DNA from: Phycisphaera sp.
GTDB lineage: Bacteria; Planctomycetota; Phycisphaerae; Phycisphaerales; UBA1924
NCBI GenBank assembly: GCA_020639255.1
Contig: JACKGZ010000001.1
Location: 248,001-312,000, forward strand
DNA length: 64,000 nucleotides
Reading direction: 5' to 3'
Shown here: piece by piece, positions 35,129 to 43,450 of the stretch
How the letters are laid out: each line of letters begins with the position of its first letter
How positions within the stretch are numbered: the first letter of the stretch is position 1
Program-made: the position numbers and the translations under genes
The notes under the pieces: model-generated
The model's input: the letters and a program-made list of their open reading frames with translations, nothing else
Database searches by the model: none
What the model was told of the DNA's origin: nothing

Positions 35129-35506
35129 TCAGTGTCCGCCGTGGCTGTGCAGGGTGCTGACGTCCTTGCCCGGCAGTTCGGCGCCGCAGTGCATGCAGGT
35201 GGTGGGGGAGGCGTTGTAGCGACCGACGGGGTAGTACCTGCCGCAGCTCGGGCAGGCGGCGGCGCGGAAGACGTATGTCGAGTCGCAGACGGGGCAGACG
35301 ACGCCGTTGGCTTTGGCTTCTTCGCTGACGGTCATCTTGAAGTCGTGGGGTTCGTCCTGAGCGAGACAAACCCAGAGCCGGATCTGGTTGCCCGGGAGAG
35401 AGCTGTCGGAACTCTTGCCGGAATCGCCGCAGGAGGTCAGGGTTGAGACCGCTGCGATTATGAGCAGGCATCGAGCGATGAGCGTCATTCCGTGCGCAGC
35501 TTTCAT
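35129..35506 (-). CDS. lipoprotein with paired zinc-ribbon cysteines
   Basis: The protein has 125 residues. The signal peptide ends in the lipobox LTSC (residue 26). The mature part has three CxxC pairs: CPVC, CPSC and CMHC, in a zinc-ribbon-like arrangement, and ends in His-rich HSHGGH. Metal binding is likely. The ATG at 35506 follows GGAG with 5-base spacing. It lies 41 bases upstream of the DUF4190 gene on the same strand. Confidence 0.75.
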   Translation of the reverse strand: MKAAHGMTLIARCLLIIAAVSTLTSCGDSGKSSDSSLPGNQIRLWVCLAQDEPHDFKMTVSEEAKANGVVCPVCDSTYVFRAAACPSCGRYYPVGRYNASPTTCMHCGAELPGKDVSTLHSHGGH

Positions 35507-35582
35507 ATCAACTCCTCAGTGGTCCATTTGATCATACGCAGAGCGTGGGCTGTTGTTCGAAGCGGGCGATCTGGCTCTGTTG

Positions 35583-35617
35583 AAAAAGCAACAGCCGCCC
35601 CTTGCGAGGCGGCTGTT
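35583..35617 (-). terminator. intrinsic terminator of pseudopilin gene
   Basis: The stem AACAGCCGCC (35590-35599) pairs with GGCGGCTGTT (35608-35617). On the minus strand it is followed by GCTTTTTC. Confidence 0.93.
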
Positions 35618-35643
35618 GGTGAATCGGGCATAGGTATAGGGGG

Positions 35644-36606
35644 TTATTCCCAGAGATCCGAGTGCGGCTTGCCGTCGTTGTTCCAGCGGCGCATGCGTGA
35701 TTTCCATGCGGCGTCGTTGAGGTTCGACTGCCAATCGTTGCCGACGATGCCGGATGCGGGGTCGTCGTTCAAGAGTGTGTACTCGACGTGCTTGAGCGAT
35801 TCGGCGTGGCCGTCGAAGAAGCCGGCGTTGAACTGACCCGAGTAGTACGCACCTGGGTGGACGTGTGTCTGGTACTTGGCGAGGGGCGAGGACCAGCCGT
35901 CGTTGTCGCCGTCGACGAGGGAGTCGGTGATGACGATCATGTTGGCGGGTTCGACGATCTGCTGGACCTTGGGGCCGTACTGGGAGAGCGCTTCGACGCG
36001 TTGAGCGAAGTTGCTTGAGGTGAAGTTCTGCTTCGGGTTCACGTGGACGCCCATGCCGAGCATGAGAGTGGCTTCAGGGATGCGAGGATCGGGGACGAAG
36101 CTATCGGCGGTGCCGGACTCGTTCCATGCGAAGCTGAAGTAGGTGAATCCGCGTTCGGGGTCGAAGGCGCGCGGGCGTCCACCGACATGGCGGACCATGG
36201 CTTCGTCCTTGTCGTAGCCGTAGCCGATGCCGAAGCTATCGCTGGCGCCTGCCGAGCCAGAGGCGCTGACGTACTTGTACCATTCGACCTGGTAGTCCTT
36301 GCCGGCGCCGGGGTTCAGGAAGGCTTCCATCGCTTTCTCTTCGCCGCCCATGGCGAGACGAATCTGGGCGGGCCAGGCGTAGTTCCAGTTGCGGTCGAGG
36401 TCGTGCCCGCAGGGGAGGTCGCCGTTGAACTGGTCGCCGTAGAGCGCGACGCCCTGCTGGATTGACCTGTGGTTGGCGAGACCGAGCATCTTCTGGGCTG
36501 CGAGTCTGGCCTTGGCCAGCGCGGGCAGGAGGATGCCGATGAGCAGCGCGATGATTGCGATGACGACAAGAAGCTCGATGAGCGTAAATGCTCGTTTGTT
36601 TTTCAT
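35644..36606 (-). CDS. pseudopilin-like exported protein (DUF1559-like), tandem copy 1
   Basis: The protein has 320 residues. The type IV prepilin N-terminus RAFTLIELLVVIAIIALL has Phe-Thr-Leu-Ile-Glu with Glu at +5, for processing by prepilin peptidase. The globular domain ends with an H-xn-FDGHAESLKHVEY signature like the H-X-DG element of planctomycete DUF1559 proteins. Such proteins are numerous in the phylum, and their roles are mostly unknown. It is strongly similar to the next upstream gene. GGGGAATAGGT precedes the ATG. Confidence 0.88.
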   Translation of the reverse strand: MKNKRAFTLIELLVVIAIIALLIGILLPALAKARLAAQKMLGLANHRSIQQGVALYGDQFNGDLPCGHDLDRNWNYAWPAQIRLAMGGEEKAMEAFLNPGAGKDYQVEWYKYVSASGSAGASDSFGIGYGYDKDEAMVRHVGGRPRAFDPERGFTYFSFAWNESGTADSFVPDPRIPEATLMLGMGVHVNPKQNFTSSNFAQRVEALSQYGPKVQQIVEPANMIVITDSLVDGDNDGWSSPLAKYQTHVHPGAYYSGQFNAGFFDGHAESLKHVEYTLLNDDPASGIVGNDWQSNLNDAAWKSRMRRWNNDGKPHSDLWE

Positions 36607-36715
36607 ACCTATTCCCCGCTTTGTACAGAGCAAAGCCCATCCCGAACGGGTGGGCCGTCACTCTTTATAGAATACTGATAAACGCTTGTCGCGTCTAGTG
36701 GGTTCGCCGGCTACC

Positions 36716-36751
36716 GAGAAAAGTAAGCCGCCCCCGACAGGCGGGGGCGGC
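36716..36751 (-). terminator. intrinsic terminator between the two pseudopilin genes
   Basis: The stem GCCGCCCCCG (36727-36736) pairs with CGGGGGCGGC (36742-36751). The minus-strand tail is TTACTTTTCTC, so the two paralogues are separate transcripts. Confidence 0.9.
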
Positions 36752-36779
36752 AGGTGAAATCAGATCTCAAGAGGCGTAA

Positions 36780-37751
36780 TTAGCTGCCGTGTTCCCAGAC
36801 GCCGTCGTTGTTGTGAGGACGGGCATCGTTGTTCCAACGACGCATGCGGGATTTCCATGAGGTGTCCTGTGGATCCCAGTCGTTTCCGACGATGCCGGCG
36901 TCGGGGACGTCGTTGCGGAGGACGTAATCTTCGACTTTGAGCGCCTCGACGTGGCCGTCAAGGAAGGCGAAGTTGGCCTGGCCGGAGAAGTAGCCCCCCG
37001 GGTGAGCGACATAGAGGTCGAACTTGGGGGTGACCCAGGGATCCTGATCGATGTCGACGAACGAGTCGGCGGTGACGATCATGTTCGAGGGTTCCTGAAC
37101 GTTTGCGATCTTCGGGCCGGCGGAGAGGATGTCTCGGCGGCGAGCTGCGGGATCGGAGTTGTTGGCGGCGGCTTTGGTGAGGAAGTGCTCGCCCATGCCG
37201 AGGTTTTGCGTCACGCCGGTATCGAGCGGAGCGTTCGAGAGACCCAGCTCGTTCCAGCCGATGCTCATGGTGTTGAAGCCACGACGGTTGTAATCGATCT
37301 GCATGCCGGCGCGACCGACGGTGTGGCGGACCATGATCTCGTTCTCGAGATAGCCGTATTCGGTCTCAGCGCCTTCGCGTGCCTTGGCGTTGGACGATGT
37401 GTCGACGATTTGGACCCAGTCGTTGGGGTAGTCCTTGCCAGCGCCGGGGTTGCGGAAGACTTCCATGCTCTTGGCCTCGTTGCCGAGTGCCAGGCGGATC
37501 TGTGCGGGCCAGACGTAGTTCCAGTAGTTGCTGGCGACGGTGTCGTGACCGACGGGCGTGAAGTCGTCGTACTGATCGGCGTAGAAGGCTACACCCTGCT
37601 GGATGCTGCGGTGGTTGGCCTGGCCGAGCATTTTCTGAGCTGCGAGGCGGGCCTTGGCCAGCGCGGGCAGGAGGATGCCGATGAGCAGCGCGATGATCGC
37701 GATGACGACCAGCAGCTCAATGAGCGTAAATGCGCGAGAATCCCTTTTCAT
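36780..37751 (-). CDS. pseudopilin-like exported protein (DUF1559-like), tandem copy 2
   Basis: The protein has 323 residues. It shares the prepilin signal RAFTLIELLVVIAIIALLIG and most of the body with the downstream copy (KARLAAQKMLG, NHRSIQQGVA, WPAQIRLA, NPGAGKDY). It ends with FLDGHVEALKVEDYVL, then RMRRWNND. This is an ancestral tandem duplication with independent termination. It probably localises to the cell envelope. Confidence 0.88.
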   Translation of the reverse strand: MKRDSRAFTLIELLVVIAIIALLIGILLPALAKARLAAQKMLGQANHRSIQQGVAFYADQYDDFTPVGHDTVASNYWNYVWPAQIRLALGNEAKSMEVFRNPGAGKDYPNDWVQIVDTSSNAKAREGAETEYGYLENEIMVRHTVGRAGMQIDYNRRGFNTMSIGWNELGLSNAPLDTGVTQNLGMGEHFLTKAAANNSDPAARRRDILSAGPKIANVQEPSNMIVTADSFVDIDQDPWVTPKFDLYVAHPGGYFSGQANFAFLDGHVEALKVEDYVLRNDVPDAGIVGNDWDPQDTSWKSRMRRWNNDARPHNNDGVWEHGS

Positions 37752-38005
37752 TTCGTTGAGCCCTCGTAAATGTCCTACCTGTGGTCTGCGGCTGCCATAT
37801 CGGATCGCAGAGGATTGCCGTAATATCGGCCGGTCCGTGAGTGTACCACGTTCCTACGATCCCCAATGTGCCCGGGTTCCCCGGAGCCCGAAAAATATGA
37901 TCCGGGGTTCGGGTCGCAATAGTAGGCTCGGGATGCGGGTTTCTGGATGCTGAGGCCGCATGGACACATGGGCCGATAAGATTGATGGGAAACAAGGAGT
38001 ACGCC

Positions 38006-38335
38006 ATGGGCGCAGCGACCATTGCAGTGACAGACGACAATTTCCAGGCTGAAGTGCTGGATCACAGCACCCCCGTGCTGGTGGACTTCTGGGCGGAGTG
38101 GTGTGCGCCTTGTGTGGCTCTGTCGCCTGTGATTGAGCAGCTTGCGGGCGAGTACGCGGGCAAGGCGAAGGTCGTGAAGCTCAACATCGACGAAGCCCGC
38201 GAGACCTCGATGAAGTTCGGCATTCGTTCGATTCCGACGGTTGCAATCTTCAAGGATGGTCAGGTCGTGGACATGCGCGTGGGGCTGACTTCGCGCGATG
38301 ACCTGGCGGCTCGGCTTGACAAGGCCATCGGTTAA
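38006..38335 (+). CDS. trxA: thioredoxin
   Basis: The protein has 109 residues. The active site is WCAPC (residues about 30-34), a variant of WCGPC. The thioredoxin fold is supported by VLVDFWAEWCAPC, VKLNIDEA and the cis-Pro loop SIPTVAIFKDGQVV. It is a cytoplasmic dithiol reductant. The ATG at 38006 follows AAGGAG with 6-base spacing; an upstream in-frame ATG would precede that site. Confidence 0.95.
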   Translation: MGAATIAVTDDNFQAEVLDHSTPVLVDFWAEWCAPCVALSPVIEQLAGEYAGKAKVVKLNIDEARETSMKFGIRSIPTVAIFKDGQVVDMRVGLTSRDDLAARLDKAIG

Positions 38336-38642
38336 CCGATCGAGAACCACTGACACGCTTCTGGCGGAATGAACAACGCCGACCGCATGAACATCTGTGT
38401 CGGTCGGCGGTGTTCTTGTGGGTTCGGCCGAGGAGAAGTGTCTCTCTCTCCCTCGCGGTTCATCCCCGGCCGGGGTGCGGGTGATTGGAGTGTCGTAGGG
38501 CCCGTGCCGGCGATCGCGTCCTTGCGTTCGCCGGGCGGGGGTCGGCCTTAGCGGATGGTCCTTCCTTGGACGTGCTGCGGCCTGCGGGCGGTCTGTCGGT
38601 TGTGCTCGTGGCGGGCCTCGTGTCGGCCCGGGATGAGCGATA
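38336..38642. other. gap between trxA and mraZ with a terminator-like hairpin
   Basis: CGCCGACCG (38377-38385) pairs with CGGTCGGCG (38401-38409), followed by GTGTTCTTG, a plausible trxA terminator. The remaining 230 bases are G-rich, with no convincing frame or RNA gene. Confidence 0.5.
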
Positions 38643-39089
38643 TCAGCTTCTGGATGAGGGGGTTTGGGTCGCGACCAGTCGCTTGAGGTCTTCGAAGCGC
38701 TGACGCTCGCCGTCCTGCCACTTTTGGCGATCGACGATCTCGAGTTTGCTCTTCGATCCGAGCACGGCGACCTCCGAGCCAAGCCCGGCCAGGTCGAGGT
38801 GCTTCTGCGGGAGCCTGACTCGGCCGGCGGAGTCCATCTCCAGCCTCTCGGCGAAGCTGAACATCGTTGAAACCAGCTGCGCTTGCTCGTCGGATGGTGT
38901 GAGGGAGTCGTCCCATTTATTGGCTAGCTCCAGAAAGGTGGGTTCCGGATAGAGACGCAGAACGCCCGTGGGCCATGGGATGCAGTACCACGCCACCACG
39001 CTCTGTGGGAGCAGCGCCCTGTGCTTGGACGCGATCGACAGCCGGTTTTTGCCGTCGATGGTGTGTTCTGACGATCCTGTGAAGAGCAA
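38643..39089 (-). CDS. mraZ: MraZ family transcriptional regulator
   Basis: The protein has 148 residues. Both SpoVT/AbrB-like halves are present: SSEHTIDGKNRLSIASKHR near the start (family pattern EHxIDxKxRL), and FAERLEMDSAGRVRLPQKHLDLAGL with VAVLGSKSKLEIVD. MraZ normally opens the dcw cell-division cluster and represses it. Here no rsmH/mraW, ftsL or mur gene follows, so it is an orphan. The start is TTG at 39089, with GGAG about 10 bases upstream. Confidence 0.88.
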   Translation of the reverse strand: MLFTGSSEHTIDGKNRLSIASKHRALLPQSVVAWYCIPWPTGVLRLYPEPTFLELANKWDDSLTPSDEQAQLVSTMFSFAERLEMDSAGRVRLPQKHLDLAGLGSEVAVLGSKSKLEIVDRQKWQDGERQRFEDLKRLVATQTPSSRS

Positions 39090-39113
39090 GGGCTCTCATC
39101 TCCATGGGCATGT

Positions 39114-39140
39114 GTGGGATCTTGTACCATTTCGTCCCAC
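39114..39140. promoter_or_regulatory. inverted repeat upstream of mraZ
   Basis: GTGGGA (39114-39119) and TCCCAC (39135-39140) are separated by 15 bases, 25 bases before the mraZ start. MraZ proteins elsewhere bind repeated TGGGN elements, so this could be an autoregulatory site. Other TGGGC/T words lie nearby (39105, 39166, 39195). Confidence 0.35.
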
Positions 39141-39364
39141 TTTGCAACACCCTTGAGATCTTTGTGGGCCTTCTGGGGAAAGTCCGCTTTCAAGTGGGTC
39201 ACGTAAGACGCCGATGACATCAGGGGTTGCCGCGATCGATCGGTTTATGATCGGTATTCAAAAAAATCTCACGCTGCAAAGCGGGGCGGGCTGAGGTAGG
39301 CTGCCCGCGCTCAGCCGGGGGAGATGTGGATGGGCCGGTCTGGCGCCATTCCGGGGAGTGATTC

Positions 39365-39823
39365 GTGTCTGTTCAGCTCAACTCCGAGAGAGTCGCCTCG
39401 GTTCTTGAACGGGTTCCGTGGGCCACGTGGGTGATGACCGCGGCCTACGACGGCGCCCGGGGCGGGATGATCGTGCGATGGGTGCAGCGTTGTGCGACCG
39501 AGCCGCTGCTCGTCAGCGTGTCGGTCCGGAAGTGTCACGCGCTGGAGCCGTTGATTCGTGACAGCCGGAGCTTTGCGCTGAATCTGATCGATGAATCCGA
39601 TCGCCTTCTTCTTCGGAAGTTTGACACGTTCCATGCGCCCGATGAGGCGAGCGATCCGTTCGATGCGCTCGAGGTGCAGACGATGACGACGGGCTCGCCC
39701 ATCCTGAAGCGGGCACGCGCGGCAATCGATTGCGAGGTTGTGCGGCACCTCGACCTGGAGGCGGACTGCGAGCTGTTCATCGGGCAGGTGATCGACGCGA
39801 AGGTGGTCACGCCCGGCGGATGA
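39365..39823 (+). CDS. flavin reductase-like domain protein
   Basis: The protein has 152 residues starting at GTG. It has the FMN-binding split-barrel pattern of flavin reductases: VPWATWVMTAAYDGARGGMIVRWVQR, PLLVSVSVRKCHALEPLIRDSRSFALNLI, and later DCELFIGQVIDAKV. It could reduce FMN for a partner oxygenase or be a flavin-binding protein. GGGAG lies 6-7 bases upstream. It overlaps the convergent glycosyltransferase by 17 bases. Confidence 0.85.
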   Translation: MSVQLNSERVASVLERVPWATWVMTAAYDGARGGMIVRWVQRCATEPLLVSVSVRKCHALEPLIRDSRSFALNLIDESDRLLLRKFDTFHAPDEASDPFDALEVQTMTTGSPILKRARAAIDCEVVRHLDLEADCELFIGQVIDAKVVTPGG

Positions 39824-40949
39824 ACTCGCGGACGACGCGGGCGATCTGCTCGCGGAAGCGTTCCTCTGAAAATCGCTCGGCGTTCTCGCGGCAGGCCAGG
39901 GCGCTGTGCTTTGGGCAGCGGTCGATGGCGCTCAGGAGCGAGTCGACGGATTGGGACTCGAAATGGGCGCCGGTGGAGCCGTCGATGACGGTGTCTTTGG
40001 CGCCGCCTTTGGCGTAGGCGACGACTGGTGTTCCGCAGGCCTGGGCCTCGACGGCGACGATGCCGAAGTCTTCGAGTTGCGGAAAAATCACGAGTTTCGC
40101 CCGGCGGTACGCATCGCGGAGCTGGACGTCGGTCTCGGCTTTCTCGAAGGTGACGGTGGGGCCCGCGAGTGCTTTGAGGCGTTCGAGCTCGGGGCCCGTG
40201 CCGATGATCTTGAGCGGGTGCTTGCGCTTGTTGGCGGCCTCGATCGCGAGGTCGAATCGTTTGTAGGGGACGAGCGCGCCGACGGCGAGCCAGTCGTCGT
40301 CGCGCAGCATCTCCGCGTTGTACGTGTAGAAACGTGTGCGCACGGGCGGGAAGCAGATGTCAGACTGCCGCTTGTAGGCGCGCCCGATCTCGCGGTGGGT
40401 GTGGGTTGAGTTGGCGAAGAAGGTCTCGACGCGTCTGGCGGTGCGGCGGTCCCAGACTTTGTAGAGCGGGCGGATGAGCGCGAGGCCCAGGCCCCGGAGG
40501 CCGCCGGCGTAGCCCTCGGCGTGCGTCCAGATGTAGCGGGCGGGCGCGTGGCAGTAGCAGACGTGCGGGACGCCCTTTGGGGGCTTGATGGCTTTGATGG
40601 CGGCCGAGTGCGTGGAGATGACGAGGTCGTAGGGCTTGCGGCGGTGCCGAGCACGGAGCTTGCGGGAGAGATCCCAGACGGCCAGTGGGTAGAGCGGGAG
40701 GAGCCAGCGGCGGGCGGGCCAGGCGCTCAGGAAAGAGGCTTTGCGGCGGAGGGGGTCGATGGCGGGGCCTATGGAGGAGCCGTTGTCGAACATGGTGTAG
40801 ACGACGTCGAGGTCCGCCATGGGCTGGATGGCCTCTGCGATGGCTTCGAGGACGAGTTCGCCCCCTCGGCGGGCGACGAGCCAGTCGTGGCAGAGGGCCA
40901 CGCGTGGTTTTGTTGTTGAGGTGGTGAGTTTGGGGTTCGGGTCTACCAT
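39807..40949 (-). CDS. glycosyltransferase family 4
   Basis: The protein has 380 residues with a GT-B fold. The N-terminal domain begins VALCHDWLVARRGGELVLEAI. The C-terminal donor domain has VGALVPYKRFDLAIEAAN, LKIIGTGPELERLKAL and FPQLEDFGIVAVEAQACGTPVVAYAKGGA, in which the E-x7-E motif is EDFGIVAVE. The sugar and acceptor are unknown. It probably acts in envelope or exopolysaccharide synthesis. The start at MVDPNP is preferred. Confidence 0.9.
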   Translation of the reverse strand: MVDPNPKLTTSTTKPRVALCHDWLVARRGGELVLEAIAEAIQPMADLDVVYTMFDNGSSIGPAIDPLRRKASFLSAWPARRWLLPLYPLAVWDLSRKLRARHRRKPYDLVISTHSAAIKAIKPPKGVPHVCYCHAPARYIWTHAEGYAGGLRGLGLALIRPLYKVWDRRTARRVETFFANSTHTHREIGRAYKRQSDICFPPVRTRFYTYNAEMLRDDDWLAVGALVPYKRFDLAIEAANKRKHPLKIIGTGPELERLKALAGPTVTFEKAETDVQLRDAYRRAKLVIFPQLEDFGIVAVEAQACGTPVVAYAKGGAKDTVIDGSTGAHFESQSVDSLLSAIDRCPKHSALACRENAERFSEERFREQIARVVREFIRRA

Positions 40950-41007
40950 CGCGGGTCCGAAGAGCGTACCGGTGTTGCGCTGGGAACGGAGTGAGGAGAG
41001 ACGCCCC

Positions 41008-42096
41008 ATGAAGGAGCCTTGGGCCCAGAACACGCTCGGGTTGGACTATCGCGCCGAGGCGGAGCTGCTGGGCGAGCCGGCGGCACCGATCGTTGATGTG
41101 CACACGCACATCAACGGCGGGCGGGCGGCGGAGATCTGGGCGGACGCGGCGGCTCGGTACGGGGTGGTGCAGACGTACTCGCAGACGGTGCTCGATCAGG
41201 CTCCGGCGGTGCGGGATGCGCTGGGCGACATGGTGCGGTTCATCGCGATCCCGGACTACATGGCGGCGGACAAGAAGCACGCGTTCACCGAGGGGTTCCT
41301 GGAGCGGATCCGGATCTGGCACGGCGAGTACGGGGCGCGGATGCTCAAGTTCTGGCAGGCGCCCAGGCTCCGCGACTACATGGACTCGCCCGAGGCGATC
41401 GAGGCGCTCGCGCTCGATGGACCCTGGAAGGACAAGGCGGTCGAGCTGGCGCAGGAGCTGGGGATGATGGTGATGATCCACATCGCCGACCCGGACACAT
41501 GGTTTGCGACGAAGTACGCAGACAGCTCGAAGTACGGGACGAAGGTGCAGAACTACGAGCCGTTCGAGCGGCTGATCTCGCGGTACCCGGAGATGCAGTT
41601 CCTGGCGGCGCACATGGCCGGTTCGCCCGAGGATCTTGGGCATTTGTCGGGGCTTTTGGAGCGGCACCCGAATCTGTCGATCGACACGAGCGCGTGCAAG
41701 TGGCAGGTGCGGGAGCTGAGCAAGCAGCCTCGGGATGAGTTCCTGGCGTTCCTCGAGCGCTGGCGCGGGCGGGTGCTCTTTGGGTCGGACATTGTGGCGC
41801 GGGACGAGCATCTGTTCTCGACGGACGACACGGCGTACGCGGCGGGGCAGGCCGAGGACCCGGAGCAGGCGTTCGAGCTGTACGCGAGCCGATACTGGGC
41901 GCTGCGGACGATGCTTGAGACGGACTACGACGGCCCGAGCCCGATCGCGGATCCGGACCTGATGATGGTTGAGCCGGAGAAGTACGACGAGATGAGTTCG
42001 CCCAGGCTCTGCGGGAAGTCGTTGCCCTCGGACATGCTGACGGAGCTGTACGCGACGGCGGTGACGCGGCGCGTGGCGAAGTACTACGGGGATTGA
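41008..42096 (+). CDS. amidohydrolase family protein
   Basis: The protein has 362 residues. This TIM-barrel metal hydrolase/decarboxylase (amidohydrolase-2 type) shows DVHTHIN with the HxH pair near residue 30, MIHIAD and AAHMAG with further His ligands, and FGSDIV with the catalytic Asp. The substrate is unknown. ATG 41008 follows GAGGAG. The gene is divergent from the glycosyltransferase. Confidence 0.88.
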   Translation: MKEPWAQNTLGLDYRAEAELLGEPAAPIVDVHTHINGGRAAEIWADAAARYGVVQTYSQTVLDQAPAVRDALGDMVRFIAIPDYMAADKKHAFTEGFLERIRIWHGEYGARMLKFWQAPRLRDYMDSPEAIEALALDGPWKDKAVELAQELGMMVMIHIADPDTWFATKYADSSKYGTKVQNYEPFERLISRYPEMQFLAAHMAGSPEDLGHLSGLLERHPNLSIDTSACKWQVRELSKQPRDEFLAFLERWRGRVLFGSDIVARDEHLFSTDDTAYAAGQAEDPEQAFELYASRYWALRTMLETDYDGPSPIADPDLMMVEPEKYDEMSSPRLCGKSLPSDMLTELYATAVTRRVAKYYGD

Positions 42097-42108
42097 GATT
42101 CGGGGATC

Positions 42109-42193
42109 GGTGCCACCACGCATCTTTGATGCGTGGTGTAGTGCGCCGGTTCTCCTCAACGAGCACTACGCATCGGAGATGCGTAGTGGCACC
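42109..42193. repeat. double-hairpin palindromic element
   Basis: Outer 8-bp inverted ends are GGTGCCAC (42109-42116) and GTGGCACC (42186-42193). Inside are two perfect 11-bp hairpins with 3-nt loops: CACCACGCATC-TTT-GATGCGTGGTG (42114-42138) and CACTACGCATC-GGA-GATGCGTAGTG (42164-42188). Inner arms GTAGTGC (42138-42144) and GCACTAC (42163-42169) also pair. This is REP/BIME-like, and it lies between convergent genes. Confidence 0.9.
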
Positions 42194-42202
42194 GGAGATC
42201 GA

Positions 42203-42793
42203 TCACTCGTCGCGGGGCGTGGCTTCTTCGAGCCTGCGCGCCATGGTGAGGGCGAGTTCGCGGTTTTCCTTGACCTTGAAGGAGGCGCGGACGCCCGAGG
42301 GGCCGATGGCGTCGTGGAAGTGGGGGCTTGCGGCCTGGAGTCGGAGGGTGCCGGCGGAGATGGAGCCGCCGAAGGTACCCGAGGTTGCCGAGCCCGAGGG
42401 GAGGAGGAACCCGCCCCCGCCGTAGAGGCCGGTTGCGCCCGGCGCGAGGATGAGGTGGCGGATCGAGCAGTTGGAGGCCTGGGGCTCGATGGGGGTCTTG
42501 CCGGGGCTTGGGCGGATGAACATGTGGATGTGGACGATCTGGCCCACAGGGCGTTTGGCGGGGTCGGGGGCCATGGGGACGCCCAGCTCGTCGGGGGTGA
42601 GGTCGCTCAGGTAGATGTCGACGGTGTTCTCGTCGGCGTAGCTGTAGGCCCGGGTGGTCAGTCGTGGGGAGAGGGTGGCTCCGGTGAGTGGCGAGGTGAT
42701 GGTGAAGCTGGCGTGTGAGCCGCAGCCTGTGAGGGCGGGCAGGGCCAGGAGGGCGAGGATGAGGGTGTAGAAGGGCTTGAGACGGGTGGGCAT
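42203..42793 (-). CDS. hypothetical lipoprotein
   Basis: The protein has 196 residues. Its signal peptide LKPFYTLILALLALP ends in the lipobox LTGC. The mature part is beta-rich: TITSPLTGATLSPRLTTRAYSY, DIYLSDLTPDELG, VHIHMFIRP, and TLRLQAASPHFHDAIGPSGV. The family is not recognised. A final basic/acidic tail (RRLEEATPRDE) follows. It is divergent from the rplK operon across a 225-base gap holding that operon's promoter. Confidence 0.75.
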   Translation of the reverse strand: MPTRLKPFYTLILALLALPALTGCGSHASFTITSPLTGATLSPRLTTRAYSYADENTVDIYLSDLTPDELGVPMAPDPAKRPVGQIVHIHMFIRPSPGKTPIEPQASNCSIRHLILAPGATGLYGGGGFLLPSGSATSGTFGGSISAGTLRLQAASPHFHDAIGPSGVRASFKVKENRELALTMARRLEEATPRDE

Positions 42794-43018
42794 GGTGCGA
42801 GGGTATCGGGAGAATGTGCGATCGGCGTCCATTGTGGCGTGGAATCGGGGGATGGTGGCGGTCTACCATCCCGTCCGCGTGAGCCGGGCCCCGGTGGGGG
42901 GCGGCTTTGCGTGAGAAATTGATTCGCAGGAACCGTTGGAACCACTGAGTCCGGAGCGGGTGCATGGCTGGCCCGCTCACGCTGCTTGTCGCGGCCGGCC
43001 GGTGGGAGGTGGAGCACG

Positions 43019-43447
43019 ATGGCCAAAAGAGAACTTATCGACACGTTTAAGCTGATGGCCCCGGGTGGGCAGGCGACGCCTGCGCCGCCTCTGGGTCCTG
43101 TTCTTGGTGCCAAGGGTGTGAACCCGGGCCAGTTCATTCAGCAGTTCAACGCCGCGACGGGCGCGCTCAACGGCAAGGTCGTTGGCGTTGTGGTTCGCGT
43201 CTTCTCGGATCGCTCGTTCGAGTTCGACATCAAGACGTCGCCGACGGCGGTTCTGATCAAGGAAGCCGCGGGCGTGGACAAGGCCTCTGGTGAGCCCAAC
43301 AAGAAGAAGGTTGGCAACATCACCCGTGAGCAGGTCGAGTCGATCGCGAAAGAGAAGATGGAAGACCTGAACGCCGCGAGCCTCGATGCCGCGTGCCGGA
43401 TCGTCGAAGGCCAAGCCCGCTCGATGGGCGTGACGGTGGGGGGCTGA
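43019..43447 (+). CDS. rplK: 50S ribosomal protein L11
   Basis: The protein has 142 residues. L11 is an RNA-binding protein at the GTPase-associated centre of the large subunit. Motifs: the Pro-rich hinge PAPPLGPVLGAKGVNP, QFNAATGALNGKVVGV and SFEFDIKTSPT. GGAGG precedes the ATG. It is the first gene of the rplKAJL-rpoBC operon. The usual upstream partners secE and nusG are absent here. Confidence 0.98.
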   Translation: MAKRELIDTFKLMAPGGQATPAPPLGPVLGAKGVNPGQFIQQFNAATGALNGKVVGVVVRVFSDRSFEFDIKTSPTAVLIKEAAGVDKASGEPNKKKVGNITREQVESIAKEKMEDLNAASLDAACRIVEGQARSMGVTVGG

Positions 43448-43450
43448 TCG

